Both the position numbers and the translations under genes were made by a program. From UBA3210 sp048359995 (GTDB lineage: Bacteria > Bacillota_I > Bacilli_A > RFN20 > CAG-449): 64,000 bases of DNA. Shown here one piece after another: positions 35,675 through 44,323 of the stretch (within the stretch, counting starts at the first letter, position 1; each line of letters starts with the position of its first letter). The notes under the pieces were generated by a model. That model made no database searches. It saw nothing but the letters and a program-made list of their open reading frames with translations, and was not told the origin of the DNA. The stretch is from positions 62,001-126,000 of the forward strand of contig DBGCPK010000014.1 in assembly GCA_048359995.1 (NCBI GenBank). Reading direction: 5' to 3'.

Positions 35675-36898
35675 TTATTTTTTACCCATCACGGACAACG
35701 AAGTTTCTTTGTCGAACAAATGCACCTTCTCTTCGCAAAATCCGATTTTTAAATGGTCTCCGGCAAACAGGCGAACCCGATCTTTCACGGAAACGATATA
35801 GTCCGGCCCGTCAACGGCGATTTTGACGAAAAGGTGGGTTTCGCTTCCTAACACTTCCATAATCGACAAGGTGCAATCCAATCCTTCTTCGGCGATTTCG
35901 ATGTGTTCTCCGCGAACGCCGAGAACGGCTTCGTGTTCGTTCCCGTCGAGATATCTCTCTTCTATCGGTCTGAGTCGTTTCAAATCAAATGCGACCGAAG
36001 ATCCGTTTAAGAAGACGCATTTCAACAAATTTTCATGTCTTTTTATCTTTACTTCGAAGAAATTCATCTGCGGCGTGCCGATAAATCCGGCGACAAATTG
36101 ATTGACCGGATAGTCGAATAGATTGGTCGGGGTGTCGATCTGTTGAACGACGCCGTCTTTCATCACGACGATTCTCGTCCCCATCGTCATCGCTTCGACC
36201 TGATCATGGGTGACGTAGATAAACGTAGTTTTGATTTCATTGTGCAACTTGACGATTTCAGAACGCATCGCGGTTCTCAGTTTCGCATCGAGATTGGATA
36301 ACGGTTCGTCCAAAAGGAATGCTTTCGGGCCGCGCACAAGCGCCCGTCCCAAAGCGATTCTCTGCCTCTGCCCTCCGGACATTTCGTCCGGTTTGCGGTA
36401 AAGGAGTTCTTTAATTCCGAGAATTTCCGCCGCCCATTGCACTTTTTCATCGATTTCCGCTTTGCTCAGATGGCGCATGATCTTCTTTTCTTTTCCGTCT
36501 TTGGTTTTCACCACGTCCGGGACTTTTCGCATCTTCAATCCGAAAGCGATATTGTCGTAGGAAGTCATATGCGGGTATAGCGCATAACTTTGGAACACCA
36601 TCGCAATGTCGCGATCTTTCGGTTCGAGATTATTCACCAACTTGCCGTCGATATAGAGTTCCCCTCCGCTGATATCTTCCAATCCGGCAATCATTCGAAG
36701 CGTCGTCGATTTTCCGCACCCCGACGGTCCGACGAATACGATGAACTCTCCGTCATCGATATCCATCGTAAAGTCCTTGACGGCGACAAAGTCTTCCGCA
36801 TCGCGCGGATTCCCTTTCTTTCGCCCGAACAAGCGAAATTTGGTCTTTTCTCTGGCTGGATAGACCTTATAAATGTGTCTCAACGATAAATTAGCCAT
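35675..36898 (-). CDS. msmK: ABC transporter ATPase, MsmK/UgpC type
   Basis: A 407-residue ATPase that energises CUT1 sugar importers. Walker A is GPSGCGKST, the signature is MSGGQRQRIALGRAL, and Walker B is FLLDEPLSNLDAKLR. A switch His follows in YVTHDQVEA, and there is a C-terminal TOBE/regulatory domain. An inserted loop with KTKDGKEKK is present between Walker A and the signature. It is the first gene of the fructan operon with GGAGG upstream. MsmK-type ATPases often serve several importers, so it may also power other systems. Confidence 0.96.
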   Translation of the reverse strand: MANLSLRHIYKVYPAREKTKFRLFGRKKGNPRDAEDFVAVKDFTMDIDDGEFIVFVGPSGCGKSTTLRMIAGLEDISGGELYIDGKLVNNLEPKDRDIAMVFQSYALYPHMTSYDNIAFGLKMRKVPDVVKTKDGKEKKIMRHLSKAEIDEKVQWAAEILGIKELLYRKPDEMSGGQRQRIALGRALVRGPKAFLLDEPLSNLDAKLRTAMRSEIVKLHNEIKTTFIYVTHDQVEAMTMGTRIVVMKDGVVQQIDTPTNLFDYPVNQFVAGFIGTPQMNFFEVKIKRHENLLKCVFLNGSSVAFDLKRLRPIEERYLDGNEHEAVLGVRGEHIEIAEEGLDCTLSIMEVLGSETHLFVKIAVDGPDYIVSVKDRVRLFAGDHLKIGFCEEKVHLFDKETSLSVMGKK

Positions 36899-36941
36899 TT
36901 TTCTACCTCCGAACTGTCGATTTTCCGATTGGAATCTTCTC

Positions 36942-36957
36942 TTGGAATCGTTTCCAA
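36942..36957 (-). promoter_or_regulatory. LacI-type operator candidate 1 of the fructan operon
   Basis: Near-perfect 16-bp palindrome TTGGAATCGTTTCCAA with a central CG, 60-75 nt downstream of the predicted transcription start and before the msmK start codon. LacI-family sites have this form. It does not fit the CcpA cre consensus at the outer positions, so the locally encoded LacI protein is the likeliest binder. Confidence 0.6.
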
Positions 36958-36997
36958 ATCGGTTAAAAAATAAAGGGCATCTTGCTGCCGTCGCTTA

Positions 36998-37011
36998 TGA
37001 AATCGCTTTCA
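36998..37011 (-). promoter_or_regulatory. cre-like / LacI-type operator candidate 2
   Basis: TGAAATCGCTTTCA (minus strand TGAAAGCGATTTCA) matches the cre consensus TGWNANCGNTNWCA at every fixed position. It covers about +4 to +17 of the predicted transcript. It could bind CcpA (catabolite repression) or the operon's own LacI regulator as a roadblock. Confidence 0.6.
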
Positions 37012-37021
37012 CTCAAGCAAA

Positions 37022-37050
37022 ATTTTAAACTTTAAAACGCACCTTGTCAA
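37022..37050 (-). promoter_or_regulatory. Promoter of the fructan operon
   Basis: Minus-strand -35 TTGACA (37045-37050), exact 17-nt spacer, and -10 TAAAAT (37022-37027). The transcript would start near 37015, giving a 5' leader of about 115 nt that contains both operator candidates. Confidence 0.8.
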
Positions 37051-37209
37051 CATTCTAAATCGATTTTTATCCGATTTTCGGCTTAACCCATGTTCAAATA
37101 AACATTTAACCTTCCCATTTTTTGCTTGTGAAAGCAATTTGCTATTTTAACTTTCTGTAATATTTTTTTAACTTAATTCGCTTTTTATAATATTTTTCCG
37201 AATCAATAG
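37051..37209. other. AT-rich gene-free spacer
   Basis: Very AT-rich DNA between the fructan-operon promoter and the toxin-immunity relic. I see no gene, only short A/T inverted repeats and a small CCGA/TCGG hairpin near 37072. No convincing terminator is visible for the operon ending at 37764. Confidence 0.4.
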
Positions 37210-37552
37210 CTAAATACCCCATTTGTTTGTAATATGACAAAAGTTGATTCTTATTATGGAAAATACATGATCTAAGAATTCTTCAACATTAGTGAATTAT
37301 AAATTTTTTTACAACACCCTGTGTTTCAATTGAAACAATATTATCTTTGAAAGGATAAAGATTATCAAATGCAATAATAATTGAAGGGATCAAATTATCA
37401 AATTTACACTCTAAAGACAAGAAATTTAATTCAGCTTCTTTGTCCAAAATTCTAAATATAGTTTCATTAACAAATGATTGTTATACTGTTTCAAATTCAT
37501 CATAGTTATGTTTTCTGAAATTTATTTTTAAATAAAAGTCAGCCATTCCCAT
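37210..37552 (-). pseudogene. Degraded small gene, possible immunity protein
   Basis: A reading frame starts at ATG 37552 with an excellent AGGAGG site (37561-37566). It encodes GMADFYLKINFRKHNYDEFE..., then has an in-frame TAA at 37481-37483. It continues (QSFVNETIFRILDKEAEL ... SIETQGVVKKFI) to TAA at 37289. One frame shift later it resumes as FTNVEEFLDHVFSIIRIN to TAG at 37210. Joined, this is a coherent protein of roughly 110 residues with no domain I recognise. The base composition is far more AT-rich than the neighbours. Its position directly after a toxin-like fragment suggests a decayed immunity gene (inference). Confidence 0.55.
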
Positions 37553-37564
37553 AATTTTAACCTC

Positions 37565-37763
37565 CTATGGGACTAAGAAAAAATTAACATATCTGTATCC
37601 CGATTGTCTTAATGCAGACACCCTATGATAACCATTTGCAATTTGATCCCTTCCATCTTTCTCTCCTGTTTTCCTTTCCTTTCTCTTATCTCCTTTCTTT
37701 TCCTTTTTCAATGGGTAGAATAAATCGGTATTTTCCTCTATTTCTTCAGAGAGTTGAATAAAA
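37565..37763 (-). pseudogene. Truncated ParB-like (possible polymorphic toxin) C-terminal fragment
   Basis: An open frame without its own start that encodes a Lys/Glu-rich stretch and then IANGYHRVSALRQSGYRYVNF, ending at 37565. The GxHRxxAxxxxGY pattern resembles the ParB/sulfiredoxin-like fold found in ParB N-termini and in some polymorphic-toxin nuclease tails. Its 5' part is missing; the sequence begins at the stop of the preceding ABC ATPase gene. The high A/T content marks it as foreign. The following frame begins about 13 nt later, as toxin and immunity genes do. Confidence 0.45.
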
Positions 37764-39077
37764 CTATGGTGTTTTCTCAATCAATACAGAGCGTTGATTT
37801 TCGTCGATTAAATCGAACAAATGAACTTTTTCCGGCTTAAAGCGAAGGGCAAAAGAGTCGTCTTTCCGACTCTCGAAGACTTCCGCGCTTTGTTTGACGA
37901 TCCATTCATCATCTCCGACTTCGACATGGACATAATATTCCGCGCCGAGCAATTCGGAAAAGAGAATTTTACAAGGCAAAGCGTTTTTGGTATCACCGCC
38001 GACAAGTTCGATATCTTCCGGACGAATTCCGAATAAAATCGGAAAAGGTTCATCATTGAGAATTTTGCGATAGGTTTCCGTCTGTTTGTCGATTTGCAGA
38101 CAAGCGCGTTCGGCTTCATTCAAAGCGATCGCATCCGCTTGTTTCATCTTTCTCTTGCTTTTCAATTCCGCGATTTTTTCGGACAGAGTTTCGCGTCTTT
38201 TTTCCGCTTCTTCCTCTTCAAATAAAGGTTTCGCGTAATAATTTTCGATCGATTTCTTCATTTCTTCGGGAAGATTCCAAACTCCGTCACCCTTAAAAAT
38301 CAGTTTTCCCCGATCGTAGATCGTTTCTTCTACGTTCATCGACGGAGAACCGATGAACTCGCCGACAAAGCGGTTAATCGGATGGTTATAAATTTCTTTC
38401 GGCGTGCCGATTTGCTGAACGACTCCTTTTTTCATGATCACGATGCGATCCGCCATGGTCATCGCCTCCGTCTGATCGTGAGTGACATAGATCGTCGTCG
38501 CTTTCAGTTTCCGATGCAGTTTAATGATTTCTCCGCGCATTTGAACCCGTAATTTCGCATCTAAATTCGAAAGCGGTTCATCCATCAAAAAAAGTTTAGC
38601 GTCGCGGATAATCGCCCTGCCCAAAGCGACGCGTTGCCGTTGTCCTCCCGAAAGCGCCTCCGGTTTTCGCGAAAGATATTGTTCGATTTCCAAAAGTTCC
38701 GCTACTTCCTTGACTTTTCTTTCAATCGTCGCCTTATCGACGCCTTTGATTTTCAACCCGAAAGAGAGATTTTCTTTCACCGTCATATGAGGGTACAAAG
38801 CATATGACTGAAAGACAAAAGCGATATCGCGGTTTTTCGCCAAGGTGCGATTGGAATACGCGCCGTCGATATAGAGTTCGCCTTCGGAAATTTCTTCTAG
38901 TCCGGCGATCATTCTCAAAAGCGTCGATTTTCCGCAACCCGATGGTCCGACCAAAGCGATGAATTCGTATCGCCTGACGGACAGATTAAAATCCTCTACA
39001 GCGCGAACTTGATTGTCAAATACTTTGCCTATATGCGACAAAACCAAATAGTCCTTGCCTTTTTCTTCAATTTCCAT
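37764..39077 (-). CDS. Second MsmK-type ABC ATPase, with inserted helical segment
   Basis: A 437-residue sugar-importer ATPase with Walker A GPSGCGKST, signature LSGGQRQRVALGRAI, Walker B LFLMDEPLSNLDAKLR and YVTHDQTEA. The C-terminal regulatory domain is interrupted (about residues 280-350) by a charged, probably coiled-coil segment (FEEEEAEKRRETLSEKIAEL...) absent from the other ATPase in this window. It is the last gene of the second sugar operon, overlaps the GH32-D gene by 11 nt, and probably serves the permeases at 49.5-51.2 kb. Confidence 0.95.
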   Translation of the reverse strand: MEIEEKGKDYLVLSHIGKVFDNQVRAVEDFNLSVRRYEFIALVGPSGCGKSTLLRMIAGLEEISEGELYIDGAYSNRTLAKNRDIAFVFQSYALYPHMTVKENLSFGLKIKGVDKATIERKVKEVAELLEIEQYLSRKPEALSGGQRQRVALGRAIIRDAKLFLMDEPLSNLDAKLRVQMRGEIIKLHRKLKATTIYVTHDQTEAMTMADRIVIMKKGVVQQIGTPKEIYNHPINRFVGEFIGSPSMNVEETIYDRGKLIFKGDGVWNLPEEMKKSIENYYAKPLFEEEEAEKRRETLSEKIAELKSKRKMKQADAIALNEAERACLQIDKQTETYRKILNDEPFPILFGIRPEDIELVGGDTKNALPCKILFSELLGAEYYVHVEVGDDEWIVKQSAEVFESRKDDSFALRFKPEKVHLFDLIDENQRSVLIEKTP

Positions 39078-40488
39078 TTTCTTTTTCCTCGCTTTCCAGA
39101 ACGCGGATATCCAACCGCGCTTTTAAAGGAAAATCGGTCTCCAATATCAGCTCGACCGATTTCATAAACACCAGATTCGTCATCGCGTCGGTGTATCCGT
39201 TGAAAAAAAGTTCGAGAACGTGTTCGTCGAAAATCAAATCGACTTCTTCTTCGCTCTTCTCCGTCAAAGCGCATTTTCTGATTCCCTCGCGAACGAGGTT
39301 ATCTTCCAAACCTCCCAAAGCCATTTTGAGTTCCGATCGATCAAAAGTAATCGTTTTCGAAACGTAATCGAAAGTCATAAAGACTTTTTCATCGTCCTCC
39401 GATTTTAGAATCAAGGTGAAAACCAAGTCTTTTATCACCTCGTAAGTCAATCGCATTCGGAAGCAGGTTTCACCTCGCAAAATCGAATACGGTTTCTTTC
39501 GCACTGCGATCGTTTCTCTTTTTTCCCGATTCCAGTAACGGTCGACGGACGGAACGGGAATCTGACGAACCCGTCCTCCTTCGATCGAAATTTCTCGCGG
39601 AAGCGTCAGATTTCCGCACCAGGAAGCGCCGAGATCCCGATGAAGATAATTTCTCCCCCACATCTGATTCCACGCGATGAGATAGACCTTAGATAGACCG
39701 GAAAACAGAAGCGGTGCGTAAAACTCTCCTCCGTGATCCAATTCCCGAACATCGTCCAATTCGATAAATTCGGCTTCACGCGGAGCAATTTGATAAACCG
39801 AACTGGAAATATTGTCGAAATCGTAGCCCGATTTGGCTTTATTCTGCGGAGAAAAAACGAGCAAATCCCGATCTTCAAACCGCGTCAAAGAGGGGCATTC
39901 GAACATCGTTCCGTGTTTTCGACTTTGAACTAATTTCCCTTTATACCGATAAGATAGCAGGTCGAAAGTTTCATAGACGAGAATCATCGCTTCCCCCTCC
40001 GCGCTCTTTGTTCCGATCAACGCACTAAATCCATCTCCGTCCCGATAGATGAAAGGATCTCGAAAATCTTCTTTGGATACTCCCGACGGTTTGTCTTCAT
40101 TCCGAATCACCGGATTTCCCTCGTATTTTTCGAATCGAATTCCGTCATCCGAAAAAGCAACGGAAATCGTCTGCTGTGCATTCCCCTCTTCGTCGAATCC
40201 GAAAGAAGTGTAAATTAAATAGAGTTTTCCGTCCTTTTCGATCGAACTTCCGCTCCAACAACCGATTCGATCATAACTCCGATCGGGAAGAATGGCTTCC
40301 TCCATTTGCTCGAATTTCACCAAATCCTCGCTGACCGCGTGTCCCCAACCGATCTCTTCCTGTACGTTTTTGTCGGCGTTGTGCTGAAAAAAGACGTGAT
40401 ATTTTCCCTGATAGAAGATGCACCCGTTCGGATCGTTGATCCAACCGGTTTCGGGAGAAAAATGCAAACGCGGGCGGCGGATATTCAT
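39067..40488 (-). CDS. Cytoplasmic GH32 beta-fructosidase (GH32-D)
   Basis: A 473-residue GH32 enzyme without a signal peptide. Propeller motifs are GWINDPNG (Asp19 nucleophile), EDFRDPFIYRDGDG and MFECPSL. The C-terminal beta-sandwich ends with VLELFFNGYTDAM. It is related to GH32-C but encoded in the second operon between a MORN lipoprotein and an ABC ATPase. It would hydrolyse imported fructosides. The start lies 2 nt after the previous stop and uses a GGTGG site in the preceding gene. Confidence 0.92.
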   Translation of the reverse strand: MNIRRPRLHFSPETGWINDPNGCIFYQGKYHVFFQHNADKNVQEEIGWGHAVSEDLVKFEQMEEAILPDRSYDRIGCWSGSSIEKDGKLYLIYTSFGFDEEGNAQQTISVAFSDDGIRFEKYEGNPVIRNEDKPSGVSKEDFRDPFIYRDGDGFSALIGTKSAEGEAMILVYETFDLLSYRYKGKLVQSRKHGTMFECPSLTRFEDRDLLVFSPQNKAKSGYDFDNISSSVYQIAPREAEFIELDDVRELDHGGEFYAPLLFSGLSKVYLIAWNQMWGRNYLHRDLGASWCGNLTLPREISIEGGRVRQIPVPSVDRYWNREKRETIAVRKKPYSILRGETCFRMRLTYEVIKDLVFTLILKSEDDEKVFMTFDYVSKTITFDRSELKMALGGLEDNLVREGIRKCALTEKSEEEVDLIFDEHVLELFFNGYTDAMTNLVFMKSVELILETDFPLKARLDIRVLESEEKENGN

Positions 40489-40490
40489 CG

Positions 40491-41231
40491 CTATGCCACC
40501 TTATCCGTGCCGTCCCACGTTCCCGTTTCTTGATGACCGTCGCGGTAATACATCGTGCCTTCACCATAAATCCACCCTCCGTGATCTTTGGAGAATTCGC
40601 CGACAAAGGAATACTGCGGAATATTCTCGTCACGGCTCGGCCAGTATTGCGTTCCTTGTCCGTGACGGACATTGTCTTCGAACATACCTACGTAATAATC
40701 ACCGCTCGGCCACGACATTGTCCCGTAACCGCTTAGCAGTCCGGCACTGTCGAAAGAGCCGTGATAGATACAATATCTTTGTTCAACCGTCCCGTCAATC
40801 GGCGCGTCGGGCTGTAAAAAGTACTTCGTGCCATAATACGGATTTCCATATCGCCATTCGCCGTTGAAATAATCTCCGTTCGGCCAGATCATATACCCCT
40901 GCCCGTGCATATAATCGTTTTCCCATTCGCCGATATAGACGCAAGCCGTGTAGAAAGTCATCGTTCCCACGCCCTCTTTCAATCCTGCGGAAAAAGAGCC
41001 CTCGTACATATCGCCGTTACCATAGTACATCGTGCCGTTTCCCTCCGGTTGATTGTAGACGTCCACGAATCCGATGTAGTAATTTCCGTTCGTTTCGTCC
41101 TCGAATTCGGAATAGATCAATCCTTCCGGCAGAACCCCCGAGTGATCGCTTTCGGAAGTCGAGTCGCTTTTTTTCGAAGAACAGCCGACCATAAGCAAAC
41201 TGCTCAAAAGAAGAAGTCCAAGTTTTTTCAT
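40491..41231 (-). CDS. MORN-repeat lipoprotein
   Basis: A 246-residue lipoprotein (lipobox MVGC, Cys17) with a Ser-rich linker and then about seven MORN repeats, for example GNGTMYYGNGDMYEGSF, GVGTMTF...YIGEWEND, GQGYMIWPNGDYFNGEW, GYGTMSWPSGDYYVGMF and GEGTMYYRDGHQETGTW. MORN repeats form elongated beta-sheet rods that bind membranes or partner proteins. An exported version tied to glycan genes is unusual. The start at 41231 has AAAGGA. It is one of four neighbouring exported MORN genes and the only short one. Confidence 0.88.
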   Translation of the reverse strand: MKKLGLLLLSSLLMVGCSSKKSDSTSESDHSGVLPEGLIYSEFEDETNGNYYIGFVDVYNQPEGNGTMYYGNGDMYEGSFSAGLKEGVGTMTFYTACVYIGEWENDYMHGQGYMIWPNGDYFNGEWRYGNPYYGTKYFLQPDAPIDGTVEQRYCIYHGSFDSAGLLSGYGTMSWPSGDYYVGMFEDNVRHGQGTQYWPSRDENIPQYSFVGEFSKDHGGWIYGEGTMYYRDGHQETGTWDGTDKVA

Positions 41232-41244
41232 ATTTTTTTCCTTT

Positions 41245-42762
41245 CTATAAAACACTTTGAATCATCGAGACAAAAGTCTCATATCCGATTTGGTTCAGAT
41301 GAATTTGATCGCCGATAAAGTAATCCGCCAAATCGTCGATCGTTTCCGTTTCGTTTTTCATCAAAAGCGCCGCGTGGTCGATAAAGCCGATTCCGTTTGA
41401 AATACAATACTCTTCGATGAGGCGATTGAATTCCGTCTCTACGCCGAGAAAAGAAGCGAAGCACGGACTCGGTTCGACGCTCATCAAATAAATTTCGCTA
41501 TCTGCGAGTTGCTCTTTCAAATAGGCAACCAAAGCAGCGGCGTCGTCAACCGCTTCGGACGGAGTTAATCCCAGATGGAGATCGTTAAATCCGAGATGAA
41601 GAACGATTTTTTTCGGAGAATACGGGACGATCAAGGTCTCCGCCAAAGCGCGCCATTGGTAATACGTTGTCCCGCCGATCCCCGTATCGATCGCGTCGTA
41701 GAGAATCGGGAATTTTTCCTCGAAATCGATGATATTGTATTTCTTGTGCATCATATCCGTGTAAGAATCACCGGCGATGACGACAGAACGAGGCGTTTCC
41801 GCATAATAATACCGATTCCGATACTCCTCTGCATAGGCTTTATTGAAGATAAAAGGCTTTTCCATCTCTTCCGAATAGCCTTCCTCCAATTCGATCGCAC
41901 CTCCGCGGTAAGCACCGATCGCGCTTAACCCGTTGAAAAAGCCTTTGATCCACGCTTTCGGCAAACCGTCGTTCAGGTCGGTAAAATACAGAACTCCATT
42001 TCCGTACATCCACCCGCTTCGATCGTAATCGAATTCGCCGACATATTTGCTGAGCCGCGTATGATTATCAAATCCGGCATTTCCGCCTAAAAAACTGCAT
42101 TCGGAGAAATCCATTTCTCCGACTCCTTTTCTCAAAAACGAAGTGCCGTCGTAATACAGATCTCCGGAATAAATCGAATAATCGGGATATTTGATGATTC
42201 CTTTTCCCTCTTGATCGGCGACAAAAGTCTGTTCCGTTTCCATCGTTCCGCGAAAAGCCCATACACCCGTCGAACGGCTGTCGTATGGAGCGTAATAGAT
42301 CGTTCCCGTTTGGCTGACATTGGTTCCTTCGACGAAGGCACCCTCGTAACGCGATGAATCGGAAAAATAATATGTCCCGTTTTCGTCCGAATAGAGATTA
42401 TCCTGAAATTTACCCGAATACGTCCGATTGCTTTTCCTTTCTTTGTACGTTCCTTCGATCAGATAGTAGGAGTATTCTTCATCCAATCGCAGATAACCCT
42501 CGAAAGTATCGAGGCTGTCGTTCAGCCTCATAAATACCTTTTTTGACTCGTCTAAGACCCCCTCTTTGAATTCGCCGGTAATCGTGTACTCGTTCTTTTT
42601 CGTCAGCGTACCGACGCCGTCCATCTTTTTGTCGCGGATTTGTCCTTGATAGGAAACGTTTTCCGCGATGATCAGATTACTTGCCGTTTCCGGCGGAACG
42701 TATCCCCGATAGGTCAGCAAAGCAGTGCCGATCATCACCGATACCATTATTCCCGTTTTCAT
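41245..42762 (-). CDS. Exported MORN-repeat protein fused to SGNH hydrolase (1)
   Basis: A 505-residue protein. An uncleaved-type signal/anchor spans residues 1-19 (no lipobox Cys). MORN-like repeats cover ~35-290, and a C-terminal SGNH/GDSL esterase domain spans ~325-505. SGNH blocks are complete: Ser333 in AGDSYTD, Gly in TGIGGTT, Asn in HLGFNDL, and Asp485/His488 in DQIHLNQIGY. The expected activity is removal of acetyl or other acyl groups from a carbohydrate at the cell surface (inference). It starts in ATGA overlap with its paralogue upstream, which it resembles along its full length. Confidence 0.87.
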   Translation of the reverse strand: MKTGIMVSVMIGTALLTYRGYVPPETASNLIIAENVSYQGQIRDKKMDGVGTLTKKNEYTITGEFKEGVLDESKKVFMRLNDSLDTFEGYLRLDEEYSYYLIEGTYKERKSNRTYSGKFQDNLYSDENGTYYFSDSSRYEGAFVEGTNVSQTGTIYYAPYDSRSTGVWAFRGTMETEQTFVADQEGKGIIKYPDYSIYSGDLYYDGTSFLRKGVGEMDFSECSFLGGNAGFDNHTRLSKYVGEFDYDRSGWMYGNGVLYFTDLNDGLPKAWIKGFFNGLSAIGAYRGGAIELEEGYSEEMEKPFIFNKAYAEEYRNRYYYAETPRSVVIAGDSYTDMMHKKYNIIDFEEKFPILYDAIDTGIGGTTYYQWRALAETLIVPYSPKKIVLHLGFNDLHLGLTPSEAVDDAAALVAYLKEQLADSEIYLMSVEPSPCFASFLGVETEFNRLIEEYCISNGIGFIDHAALLMKNETETIDDLADYFIGDQIHLNQIGYETFVSMIQSVL

Positions 42763-44318
42763 TTTTCCGCTCCTCCGTTCAAATACTCCTTGATCCTTTC
42801 AGACCAGAGGAGATATCCCTTATCGTTCATATGATGACCGTCGCTTCCGAAATACGATGCCAAATCGTCCACCGGAATCCAATGCAACTCGTCTTGCAAC
42901 ACAAGATCGCTGACCTTAATCACCTCGACGCCGGAGATTTCGCTCTCGATCTTATCGTAAATCAAATTCAGTTGATATCGAGCGTTATAGGTGGAACGAG
43001 TGGCAACCGTCATCCATTGATCGACGATGTAGATTTTCACGTCGGGAAAATCCGCTTTGCACATCGAAATCAATTCTCTCAGATTGGCGTCGATGCGTTC
43101 AAAAGTCGAATATTGCGTATAATCATTCCCGCCGAGATGCAGGACGATCACTTCCGGAGAATAAGGCAAAATCAAATCGCGATAGTAATTGAGCCAGTCC
43201 GCCGTGGTAGAACCTCCGCAGCCGACGTTCAACGCGTCGTATTCCCCGAAATACTTTTCAAAAGGCGTATTGCTCTGAGAATTCATAAATTCCATATAGG
43301 AATCGCCGATAAAGAGAATATCGTGATGTCGGGGAGCGTACTTTTCTTCGGCGAGATAAACATCGTAGTCCTCGCGAAAGCGGAGATAGGGTTTTTCCAT
43401 CGATTCGGTATAACCTTCCGCCAGGTCGATTTCTTCCCCTTCGTAACGTCCGATCAAGTTGTTAGCGGAAAAAAATCCTTTCGCCCAAGAAGTAGGATTC
43501 CCTTCTTTATCGGTATAATACATGACTCCGTTGCCGTAAATCCATTGGCTGACGGAATAGTCGAATTCGCCGACATAACGGGCGATATACTCCTCGTTCG
43601 ACGCGCCCCACGGACCGGCGAGAAAATGGCAATTCGCGAAATCCATTTCCCCTTTCCCCTTTCTCAAAAAAGAAGATCCGTCGTAAAACAATTGTCCCGT
43701 ATAAGTGGAATCGTCTCCGAAAAGAATTTTTCCGTATCCCAACTGATTGGCTACGAAAGTTTTCTCCGTTTTCATCGTTCCCTCGTAATACCACAAACCT
43801 TCCGTCTGATTCTCATAGGCCGCGTAATAAATTCGCCCTTTTAACCCGATGTTGGTTCCTTGCCTGAATTGACCGATATAGTAACTATCTTCGCTTAAAG
43901 TCAGTTTTCCTTCTTCGTCTTCGAACAGGTTTTCGTTGAATTTTCCCTCGTAAATAAGGCTTCCGACAGCGTAATCGTACGTTCCTTCGATCAGTTGATA
44001 CCGATACTCTTCGTCGAGGATCAGTTTTCCGATAAATTTATCCCGACTTGTTCCGATCGTCAGCGTAGACTCGCAAGACGGATCGACTTTCCCCTCCGTC
44101 AGGCAGGTTTTCAAAGAATCGTTGTTTCGATATTTGAAAACACCCTCGCCGTGAGGCTTGCCGTTGCGCAAGCCTCCGGTATAGGTTACATTGTAATTCA
44201 AACGATAATTCGTTACGGTTTCGTCGCAATTTCCCGTGTTTTCGGAAGGCGGATTTTTCGTCCGGCAACCCGTCAACAGAAAGACCGCGCCTAACAAAAT
44301 CATTCCTTTCTTTTTCAT
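42759..44318 (-). CDS. MORN-repeat lipoprotein fused to SGNH hydrolase (2)
   Basis: A 519-residue lipoprotein (lipobox LLTGC, Cys18). MORN-like repeats run from ~48 to ~300 (GKPHGEGVFKY, GYGKILFGDDSTYTGQLFY, GKGEMDFANCHFLAG, YGNGVMYY). The SGNH domain follows at ~332-519: Ser340 in IGDSYMEF, NVGCGGSTT, HLGGNDY, and Asp493/His496 in DGHHMNDKGY. It is a tandem paralogue of the next gene; the shared stretch includes the FVA(D/N)Q and GWMYGNGV/QWIYGNGV blocks. No strong ribosome site precedes ATG 44318, which lies 5 nt after the previous stop, so translation is probably coupled. Confidence 0.87.
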   Translation of the reverse strand: MKKKGMILLGAVFLLTGCRTKNPPSENTGNCDETVTNYRLNYNVTYTGGLRNGKPHGEGVFKYRNNDSLKTCLTEGKVDPSCESTLTIGTSRDKFIGKLILDEEYRYQLIEGTYDYAVGSLIYEGKFNENLFEDEEGKLTLSEDSYYIGQFRQGTNIGLKGRIYYAAYENQTEGLWYYEGTMKTEKTFVANQLGYGKILFGDDSTYTGQLFYDGSSFLRKGKGEMDFANCHFLAGPWGASNEEYIARYVGEFDYSVSQWIYGNGVMYYTDKEGNPTSWAKGFFSANNLIGRYEGEEIDLAEGYTESMEKPYLRFREDYDVYLAEEKYAPRHHDILFIGDSYMEFMNSQSNTPFEKYFGEYDALNVGCGGSTTADWLNYYRDLILPYSPEVIVLHLGGNDYTQYSTFERIDANLRELISMCKADFPDVKIYIVDQWMTVATRSTYNARYQLNLIYDKIESEISGVEVIKVSDLVLQDELHWIPVDDLASYFGSDGHHMNDKGYLLWSERIKEYLNGGAEK

Positions 44319-44323
44319 CTTTT

